A stretch of 64,000 nucleotides of DNA from Amphimedon queenslandica (taxonomy: Eukaryota > Porifera > Demospongiae > Haplosclerida > Niphatidae): the NCBI RefSeq assembly GCF_000090795.2, contig NW_003546568.1, forward strand, positions 38,931-102,930, read 5' to 3'. Position 1 is the first letter of the stretch. Every line of letters starts with the position of its first letter. Shown piece after piece: positions 56,287-64,000 of the stretch. Below the pieces are notes generated by a model. The model saw only the letters and a list, made by a program, of their open reading frames with translations. It was not told the DNA's origin and did not search any database. A program made the translations under genes and the position numbers.

Positions 56287-57013
56287 TTATTGTAATTTGG
56301 TGCTACCAATCACGCCACAGGCCAGACGAGCTCCAGCATGACCAGTAGTCAGACTGTCAGGATGACCATCTTTACCAAGATCATCAGGATCAGCATGTAC
56401 CTGCATGTGTATGTAATAATAAAAATAATTATTTAATCATACATGTACATGTATACACAAAATCCATAACTATAGTATGTACCGTAATTCCTCTAAATAT
56501 TCAGGACTCTAATTCGAAAATAATTATTTCAAATTTTCTACCAAAATATATTCTAAAAATTTGTTTTAAATAATATCGTTCCATGTATAGTTCTAATTTC
56601 GTTCTAAGTTCAATACAAGAGAAGGATATTCTTAATGGCCCAGGTTAGCATACAGCTGGTTTCATGTATCAATGAATCCCTCCAAATTTGACAAACTTAA
56701 AGCTTTATAACTGCTCTCCCTCTGAAAATTCATTTAAAAAAATTACAAATACAAAACTTGATGTGAAAAATTTTCTGAAAAATTATGGTATATGTATACA
56801 AGTACAAACACCCTGTACTTAATCTTACCACAACTGATCGTCCAATGATACTGTTAGGACCAGTCAGTGGAATCTGATCATCGTACAACTCAATTTTAGT
56901 GTCCCCTCCAGTGGATGTGATGTTCCCAAGGTCACCAGCGTGTCTCTCGCCATCTCTGGGTCCGCCATGATTCTTACCAGCTGGGTTGAAATGAGAGCCA
57001 GCACTGACACAAC
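56287..57013 (-). CDS. SOD1: Cu/Zn superoxide dismutase, last two exons (5' part in the gap)
   Basis: Exons 56829-57013 and 56287-56400 encode the C-terminal two thirds of Cu/Zn SOD, an enzyme that turns superoxide into oxygen and hydrogen peroxide. Visible are [11 protein letters not shown], the zinc ligands in [15 protein letters not shown] (His, His, Asp), [13 protein letters not shown], the copper His in [10 protein letters not shown], and the active-site Arg plus disulfide Cys in ARLACGVIG. The upstream exons, with the first copper ligands, should be within or beyond the assembly gap at 57149. All seen catalytic and structural residues are intact. The last exon is duplicated at 63518. 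Intron 56401-56828 holds a MITE. Confidence 0.9.
56481..56793. mobile_element. MITE with TACCGTAATTCCTCTAAA ends, SOD intron
   Basis: TACCGTAATTCCTCTAAATA at the left and AAAAATTATGGTATA at the right, diverged. The same element lies in the second SOD copy (63725-63998). A right end of this family also occurs at 40910-40963. Confidence 0.6.
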
Positions 57014-57148
57014 CTTGAAAATAATAATAAATACATGTAGATGAATGTAAAATATTGAAGGGCTCCGCCTCATCGCCACACCTCCTAGTCACGCCCCCAA
57101 ACATAGAGATTCTCATCACCCAATAAACTACACTAGATGAATGTAAAA

Positions 57149-58111
57149 NNNNNNNNNNNNNNNNNNNNNNNNNNNNNNNNNNNNNNNNNNNNNNNNNNNN
57201 NNNNNNNNNNNNNNNNNNNNNNNNNNNNNNNNNNNNNNNNNNNNNNNNNNNNNNNNNNNNNNNNNNNNNNNNNNNNNNNNNNNNNNNNNNNNNNNNNNNN
57301 NNNNNNNNNNNNNNNNNNNNNNNNNNNNNNNNNNNNNNNNNNNNNNNNNNNNNNNNNNNNNNNNNNNNNNNNNNNNNNNNNNNNNNNNNNNNNNNNNNNN
57401 NNNNNNNNNNNNNNNNNNNNNNNNNNNNNNNNNNNNNNNNNNNNNNNNNNNNNNNNNNNNNNNNNNNNNNNNNNNNNNNNNNNNNNNNNNNNNNNNNNNN
57501 NNNNNNNNNNNNNNNNNNNNNNNNNNNNNNNNNNNNNNNNNNNNNNNNNNNNNNNNNNNNNNNNNNNNNNNNNNNNNNNNNNNNNNNNNNNNNNNNNNNN
57601 NNNNNNNNNNNNNNNNNNNNNNNNNNNNNNNNNNNNNNNNNNNNNNNNNNNNNNNNNNNNNNNNNNNNNNNNNNNNNNNNNNNNNNNNNNNNNNNNNNNN
57701 NNNNNNNNNNNNNNNNNNNNNNNNNNNNNNNNNNNNNNNNNNNNNNNNNNNNNNNNNNNNNNNNNNNNNNNNNNNNNNNNNNNNNNNNNNNNNNNNNNNN
57801 NNNNNNNNNNNNNNNNNNNNNNNNNNNNNNNNNNNNNNNNNNNNNNNNNNNNNNNNNNNNNNNNNNNNNNNNNNNNNNNNNNNNNNNNNNNNNNNNNNNN
57901 NNNNNNNNNNNNNNNNNNNNNNNNNNNNNNNNNNNNNNNNNNNNNNNNNNNNNNNNNNNNNNNNNNNNNNNNNNNNNNNNNNNNNNNNNNNNNNNNNNNN
58001 NNNNNNNNNNNNNNNNNNNNNNNNNNNNNNNNNNNNNNNNNNNNNNNNNNNNNNNNNNNNNNNNNNNNNNNNNNNNNNNNNNNNNNNNNNNNNNNNNNNN
58101 NNNNNNNNNNN
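57149..58111. other. Assembly gap (963 N)
   Basis: Run of N. It probably holds the missing 5' SOD exons and the rest of the duplication joint. Confidence 0.95.
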
Positions 58112-58567
58112 ATCATCCTTACCTACATATACAGTCAAGGGCGTAGCTAGCATAAGGCTAGGGTAGGCTATAGCCTACCCTAAAGTTCAGAAGTCAGAAT
58201 TGAAGTTTAGTAGTTTACCTATATTGAGTTTCTGCCTTAGTCACCTATGACCAAAGATTATAAAAGTTTAGGGTAGTTGTCTCAACTGGCAGTTACTCAC
58301 TCAGTCACTTTTGACACAGGCAAACAGAGACAGAGCAAACAGAGACAGAAAGAAAAGAAAACCAGCCATTTTAGCACAATTACTAAAGGTGGAGTCTTTA
58401 CATAATTAATTAACTTAATTAATTAGCTAGCTTAATAAAAAGTGAAGCCATCACATTATTAGTCAGGCGGGGCCTGCCTCTCGCGGAAAAACGGAGAGTC
58501 AGGTTCAGTACGGTAGCTAGTTTTGTGTCAAGCGCAGGATTTCTGCGCTAGCAGGAAATGAGTCACA

Positions 58568-58784
58568 ATGACTCAAATAACACCCACACAAGACATGAAT
58601 AACATTATCATAAATTATTTTAAAATGGATGTAAAGGAAATGGTGTTTAGAAAGCTGAACTATGTCTTAAAGGAGGAGCAGTTGGCAGCTATCAAGGCTT
58701 TCCTCGAAGGAAGAGATGTTTTCATAGTGCTACCCACTGGCTATGGAAAGTCTTTGTGTTATATGTCTCTTCCAAGTCTTATCA
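58568..58784 (+). pseudogene. First-exon fragment of a RecQ-like helicase captured in the MULE
   Basis: ATG at 58568 opens a 72-codon frame with LNYVLKEEQLAAIKAFLEGR and LPTGYGKSLCY, the RecQ Q-motif neighbourhood and Walker A (motif I). It ends at a GTAAGT donor (58785). No motif II or later helicase motifs follow, so no helicase can result. Confidence 0.8.
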
Positions 58785-58785
58785 G

Positions 58786-59099
58786 TAAGTGCACCTGAAT
58801 CTAACAAAGCTCTTACTGCATCTCTAACATTATCCAAAGCACTACTTTCGAGCTTCGTCAGTTTCGAAAAAACTGACACACACGGACGGCAAAATTTATG
58901 TTTAGTCAGTAGTTCGTCTAAGTCAAAATCAATATCATTCTCAGCAACTTGGTCCATAAAAATGCTTCCTCCAAACATTTATCACATCTCTGCACCTTTC
59001 TGCTGCTGGATCACATCTGTTTTTGCTCTCTTTGCTTAAGTCTTTACCACAGCCTAAACATACGACGGTCATGTTTACACGCGTATGGGCAGTGCTCAT
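58786..59099 (-). pseudogene. Antisense fragment of an unknown zinc-binding protein captured in the MULE
   Basis: Starting MSTAHTRVNMTVVCLGCGKD and, in a shifted frame further on, FDLDELLTKHKFCRPCVSVF and LESSALDNVRDAVRALLDSG. Cys and His spacing (C-x2-C, H-x2-C-x2-C) suggests a zinc-binding domain. The two parts lie in different frames, so the copy is broken or lacks an intron signal I can see. The family is not recognised. Confidence 0.5.
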
Positions 59100-59571
59100 T
59101 TTCAGCCCCACCTATATGCATGCTGTCAGCTCCACCCATGACACAAAACTAGCTACCGTACTGAACCTGACTCTCCGTTTTTCCGCGAGAGGCAGGCTCC
59201 GCCTGACTATCACATTATCACAATGTCAGCTGCAAAGAAACAAAAGCTTTGTTAATTTTTATGCAAATTTTAGTTGAGTATATTAGTAGTCAACCCCAGC
59301 CATATAGACTATTTGTACTGAAGACGAGCATGAGGAAATTGAAGATGATGATCTTGTGAATGATGATTTTGTTGATTGTGCCACTACCTTGAGTCTTGCC
59401 TGATTCCTCATCGGAGTCTGAGAGTGAAGAACCATGGAAGAACACTCCATCTTGCGAGAACACGCCCATTTCACAGCTGTAAAAGTGGGCGTGGCCAAAT
59501 CGGCAGTGCGCTTCACACGCCCTTTTCTCCCCGTAGCCTACCCCTTTCTTTTTTTCTCCCCTACGCCCTTG

Positions 59572-59770
59572 TATACAGTACCAAATGTGGCCCTATTTTG
59601 GAGCAACTTTTAAAAATTGTAAAAAATACAAACTTGGTTGGAATCAGCTAAACTTTCTACGTGACATAAGGAAATTATTAAAATGGAGCATTCTCTACTT
59701 TTTATTTTTGGCGAAATTTGGCCCATGACCCTTTACTATATTAGGCCTAAATTTTGAAGCAACTAACATA
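59572..59770. repeat. ~180-bp dispersed repeat, before the SCAF exon copy
   Basis: GGAGCAACTTTTAAAAATTG, AATCAGCTAAACTTTCTACG and TTTTTGGCGAAATTTGGCCC landmarks; equivalent to 50860-51090 in the original SCAF intron 10. Confidence 0.8.
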
Positions 59771-59797
59771 TCATTACATCATATTATATTACCATAG

Positions 59798-59993
59798 GTT
59801 GCTTGGGCCCCAGGACGTGGTGCTAAAGGGAAAGAGTTTGATCCGAGTTGGGACATGAACACTGGTATCAGTAACATATCATGGGACAATGTGAAGACAA
59901 AGTCACAAGTGGAAGCACTGGGTAATGGAGGCGTGGTTGATACTAGTACACTCCCACCTCAGCGAAATAGCTGAAGTTGAGATGGAGAGTTAA
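59798..59993 (+). pseudogene. Copy of the SCAF last exon
   Basis: Starts VAWAPGRGAKGKEFDPSWD like 51123-51329 but has an 11-base deletion after LPPQ that shifts the frame and stops it. No other SCAF exon is near. It marks the left end of the segmental duplication. Confidence 0.9.
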
Positions 59994-60010
59994 GAACATT
60001 AATTTCAATG

Positions 60011-60053
<43 letters not shown>

Positions 60054-60457
60054 GTAATGTATTTTAATTGTTTTTTCTACTTTTCCAAGTTTGCAATAGT
60101 TTCATACTAAAATAACTGTTCTATTATCCCCAACAGTATCCCCAACAGTATCTTGCCATGCATTTATCATCATCGTGTGATTTTGTACACTGATCAACAT
60201 TAATGAGATATAAGATTAGATATTCAACATTATAGAGTACACTAATATCTACACATGATGTATGGGGGTACCTTCCTACCATCCTCAGCTGATTTTATTT
60301 CACAAAAAGTGCTTTTATTATAAAAACCATATATACAATGTACATATATACATCACATGTTAATAATTGGTGGGTCAGGGAATCAAGGCAAAGAGAAATG
60401 GGGATACAATACAAAAAATACAACAAATAGACTTTAGAAAACTGATGGGGTAAAGTA

Positions 60458-62711
60458 TTATTTTTTAACAGTGCCTGACTGTTCGTGGGCAATTGAATGA
60501 TAGGAGTAAGCTAGTCTAGTACCAAGTAATAATGGAGTGCACACTGCTTTGTGTTTCTCATCTACTACAATATTTCGTAGTCTTGTATTGGACTTGAGAG
60601 ACTTGGCCAGTTCCAGCACTCCCTCAGTATCAATGCTAGTGTTGGAGACATCAAGAACTGACAATGTGCAATTGATGCATATCAATTCAGCAAGTGATGG
60701 GACACTGAGTGAAGTAACTCCAGTATTGAACTCAAGTGATAGGTGCTGAAGCTTCTTGTTATTCTTTAGAGATTGAGCTAAGATAATGACCCCATCATCA
60801 TCAATGGAATTTTGATTGATATACAAACTCTCTACTGTGTTGTTATCTGAAATTTGAGATGAGAATGACTTAACTAAATCACATTTCAAATGGGTTGAGC
60901 GAATATACAAACTACTGATTTTTTTCATCTGCAACAGAGGTACTAGCAGCAACTGAGCAACATCAGATGAATCACTGAGATAAACGTGTTGATGTTTGTC
61001 CTCTATCTTTGTTAGGAGATTTGGACACTGCTCTGATGACAAAGAGGTAAGACGAACTTCGAATTTACCTGATTCTATCACTATAACTATAAGAGCAAAC
61101 ATCATTAATGAATAAGAAAGTATAAAATAATGACTTACTTGTGTGCTGATCTTTGCTTGCAAGCTTAGCTCTCAAATCATCAATTTCACGGTGCATGTTC
61201 TTTGTCATCTTTTGCTGCAAATCCATAGACTCTGTCATAAACAGTTTATTCTGTAAATCATTTTCATTATGTTTTGTTATGTACCTCTTTGTACTTTCAA
61301 ATCTTCTTCTTTAACAGACAGCAGTTGCTTTGTGGATGATAATTCTACAAAGTGCATACATCATGATTTACGTCACTGCACAATCATTGCATATATACAT
61401 CATTGCATGATTTTATAATACATTTTTATTATCATTACCTTCATTTGTTCTCGACAGGTTTTCTTGCAATGATTTAATCACTGATTCATTCTCAACTTTA
61501 ATTTTTTGAAGTCGGCTTTCAGACATTTCTTTGAATCTTTCACGATCTTTATTACAGTAATTAATGTAAAAGATCTCTTTCAAATGTAAAAATTTACCAA
61601 TGGTTCCTTGAACAAGAGTAGCCACCTTTTCCTTCTTCTCAGCTAATTCCTGTTTAGTAGATTCTAGTTCTTCATTAGCAGCTGTTATAAGTGTATTAAT
61701 ATTCATATTGTTAATAAAAACTGTTCTAACCAGCAATGTCTTCTTCCTTATTACTAATAGCAACTTGCAAATCTTGAATCTCAGAATTCAATTCTTCAAT
61801 ATTCATTCAAAATTAATTTTAAAAATGTGCATGTTTCTTACCATTTTGCTTCTCTTTGTTGGCCAGCTGCATTTCTTCCTTGATAGCTACATGCACATGT
61901 ACATCATTTAATTCGTAATCTGTTATTTTATTTTTACCAATTTTCTCTTCTTCCTTTGTTTGAATAACAACTAGCAGCTCTTGAATCACACAATAATATA
62001 TTAAATCAACAATATTGAATCATTCCTACCATCTTCCTTCTCTTTGAGAGCAGCTTCTAAAGTCTCAATCTCATTCTTCATTCTTTCCTCAGTATCTACA
62101 TATATACAATACAGCAATGCAGTGACTAGCTTTTTCATATTTTTTACTTGAGGGTTCCTCTTTTCCTGATACAAAGCTTTTGTGATCAGTATGGCCCTTA
62201 TCCGATTCAGATGATTGTTCACCTATAAAAATAGCCTCCTGGTACATACATGTAGCATACAATGACATCACTAAAATAACTATGAGTATGTATACACATT
62301 ACATCATGCATGTAAGATGAGTATGTGCAGTTGTATGTCTGCAGGCACTACAAAGCACATGTAGGTAATGGGTGCATTAAGATAAACATGTATATACTAA
62401 CAATATGTAAATATATTTGTGAGATATTGATTGTAATCTTCAGCCACATCCTGTATATCTGGATCCTTTCTCAATTCCTCTAGCAATTTTCTCCTGCTTG
62501 CAGTAGGAGTGTGTAGCCATAGCTCAAGCAGTGCTACTGTCTTTCCTGTGATTACACCCTTTGGTAGCTGGTCTATATCCTCTTTTTTCAGCCCCAATAT
62601 TACTCCAAGCATAAGCCATTCATTCTTTGTATCAATGTGTTGAATTAGCTCTTGTAGTGATGGCTTCTGATTCAAAAAGTCATCGTAAGAGATATCTCTG
62701 TTACAGGACAT
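60458..62711 (-). CDS. Death-domain / coiled-coil / LRR protein, copy 2 (one exon out of frame)
   Basis: Ten exons equivalent to copy 1: 62402-62711, 62030-62222, 61938-61979, 61842-61886, 61731-61793, 61598-61681, 61439-61546, 61285-61344, 61139-61231 and 60458-61086. All lengths match copy 1 except exon 2, which is 193 instead of 189 bases (+4), breaking the frame just before [13 protein letters not shown], and exon 10, one codon shorter. The death domain ([34 protein letters not shown]) and LRRs ([29 protein letters not shown]) are intact and about 90% like copy 1. Either it is a young pseudogene, or a small splice change around 62095-62110 restores the frame; I could not find a convincing one. 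Confidence 0.7.
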
Positions 62712-63517
62712 TTGAATTCAAACAAGGCAACTAAAGATAAAACAACAATGTATATACATGAATGATTCTATATGTAAACTTCCTCTTTCATTGAAATTAG
62801 GCTAAAATATGATACTGTTATATTATAACCTCAAATATTATGTATTAGTTTACCTAATTACCATGTAGCTTACCCTCTATCTATTGATTCTTTCTAGTTT
62901 TTTGAGATAAAGCCTCTAAAGAGAAATGCAACATCAGCAGTGTTGAGTATACTATATTGGAGATAGATTGGGGGGGGGGGGTGAGGCTAAAATTTAGCAT
63001 AACTATCCCATTGATCTTAATATAAACAAGCTGTTATCTGCAGGAAATGACAAATAATATTTCATTATCATGCTTTGTAGTACTATACTTGTGGTTACAT
63101 TTTTGGTGCATTATTGCGGATTCTCCCACTGTACTCTATGACCTTTAGAGAACTTACCATTGTCAATTAAAACAATAGAGAACAATGAGTCTCCATCACA
63201 GTCAGTGATGTAGAACATGGTAGTGGTTGGCACAAAGGAGAATGCTTTGAGCTCATTCCTCGTAAGCTCTTATGCATTGTATATACACAGGCAGAAAAAT
63301 GGAAAAAGCTATTGTGGGGCTATGTTTAGGGTTAACGATTAATGTTAATATAATTGTAATAGTTAATTAATAATTAGCTATATTAACTAATTACATGTCA
63401 TTGCTTATTCATGTATCCTTATAAGTAACAATCATTTTTATTTAAATGGCAATAGCAAAATCACTACATAAATGAAAACGTTTCACATCACTAAATAAAG
63501 TTGTTTATTGTTATTGT
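62712..63517. other. Spacer upstream of death-LRR copy 2
   Basis: Matches 53981-54130 and then 55835-56286; the foldback and pogo-type elements of copy 1 are absent. A run of G lies at 62971-62981. No gene seen. Confidence 0.55.
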
Positions 63518-63631
63518 TTATTGTAATTTGGTGCTACCAATCACCCCACAGGCCAGACGAGCCCCAGCGTGACCAGTAGTTAGACTGTCAGGATGACCGT
63601 CTTTACCAAGATCATCAGGATCAGCATGTAC
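63518..63631 (-). CDS. Cu/Zn SOD copy 2, last exon (rest outside the window)
   Basis: Encodes [20 protein letters not shown], then [17 protein letters not shown] and a stop: the same 38 codons as 56287-56400, with the 3' splice site kept. Upstream exons would lie beyond 64000, so whether the copy is complete is unknown. Confidence 0.85.
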   Translation of the reverse strand, partial: VHADPDDLGKDGHPDSLTTGHAGARLACGVIGSTKLQ

Positions 63632-63724
63632 CTGCATGTATGTACATGTAAGGACACAATGTAATAATAAAAAATGTCTTTCATTATTCATGTACAAGTA
63701 CACAAGATTCAACGACTATAATGT

Positions 63725-63998
63725 GCCGTAATTCCTCTAAATATTTGGCACTCTAAATTGGAAAATAAATAATTTTCTACCAAAATAATTCTAAAAATTC
63801 GTTTGTTCCATGTGGTTCTAATTTTGTCACTTATCTCTAAGTTCTTAATAGCCCAAGTTAAGATATAGCCGGTTTCATGTATTAATGAATCCTCCAAATT
63901 CGACAAAATAATAATTTAAAAGCTCCCTCCAAAAAATCATTTTTAAAAATTACAAATACGAAACTTGATGTGACAAATTTTCATAGGAATCACGGTAC
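63725..63998. mobile_element. MITE in the intron of SOD copy 2
   Basis: GCCGTAATTCCTCTAAATAT to GGAATCACGGTAC; same insertion as 56481-56793, so it predates the duplication. Confidence 0.6.
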
Positions 63999-64000
63999 AT

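Larger units (their letters stand above)
58460..59209. mobile_element. MULE-like element carrying gene fragments, nested in the hAT element
   Basis: The ~70-bp terminal inverted repeats (58460-58530 and 59139-59209, starting TAGTCAGGCGG) differ by about one base. The perfect 9-bp flanking duplication TCACATTAT (58451-58459 and 59210-59218) fits the Mutator class. Instead of a transposase it holds two convergent host-like coding pieces, in the manner of a Pack-MULE. Confidence 0.8.
58136..59571. mobile_element. hAT-type element, 1.4 kb, with perfect 8-bp target duplication
   Basis: The ends CAAGGGCGTAG and CTACGCCCTTG are inverse and flanked by TATACAGT on both sides (58128-58135 and 59572-59579), an 8-bp duplication as hAT elements make. 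The interior shows no recognisable hAT transposase, so it is non-autonomous. Another element has inserted inside it (58460-59209). It lies in a ~180-bp dispersed repeat unit (about 59572-59770). Confidence 0.88.

Noticed and set aside
58112-58135. A SOD exon at the right edge of the second gap
   Set aside because: Only about 24 bases remain before the hAT element, too few to judge.

Overview
The window looks like sponge (demosponge) nuclear DNA, most likely Amphimedon queenslandica or a close relative. The signs are AT-rich sequence, many spliced genes with introns often of only 40-60 bp, dense short inverted-repeat elements, a 2A-type leader on a death-fold protein, and animal families such as PAXBP1, SCAF4/8, polyhomeotic and Cu/Zn SOD. 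All gene models were spliced by eye from open frames, GT-AG sites and phase bookkeeping. Two runs of N (32046-32698 and 57149-58111) are assembly gaps.

Layout. 1-19.6 kb: a 14-exon minus-strand PAXBP1/GCFC gene (19622 to about 2519). Two plus-strand secreted fibrinogen-domain (FReD) genes sit inside its intron 9, and a third lies beyond its 3' end behind a broken partial copy of PAXBP1. 19.7-23.5 kb: a coiled-coil gene divergent from PAXBP1, with only 68 bp between start codons. 24-32.8 kb: two tandem Kelch-plus-death-fold genes, the second frameshifted next to an assembly gap. 33.6-35.7 kb: a minus-strand gene that starts with a hydrophobic leader ending in a perfect 2A motif, followed by a CARD-like domain, two death-type domains and two C-terminal membrane segments. 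36.9-44.5 kb: a polyhomeotic-like gene with an added N-terminal CXXC zinc finger and AT-hook. 45.4-51.3 kb: a SCAF4/8-like gene (CID, RS/RD-rich, RRM). 51.7-54.0 kb: a death-domain/coiled-coil/LRR gene. 56.3-57.0 kb: the 3' exons of Cu/Zn SOD. After a gap and a hAT element carrying a nested MULE-like element, the block SCAF last exon / death-LRR gene / SOD last exon is repeated (59.8-64 kb).

Together, 9 of the 14 protein-coding loci (three FReD, two Kelch-death, one 2A-CARD-death, two death-LRR and the SOD pair counted once) are of types linked to recognition, cell death or oxidative stress. They lie among four housekeeping or nuclear genes (PAXBP1, polyhomeotic-like, SCAF, coiled-coil). Several tandem duplications have copied the immune-type genes and dragged along terminal exons of their neighbours as fossils. 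Introns and spacers hold a ~180-bp dispersed repeat family with palindromic cores, many TACCGTA-ended MITEs, a long foldback element, a Crypton recombinase remnant and microsatellites.
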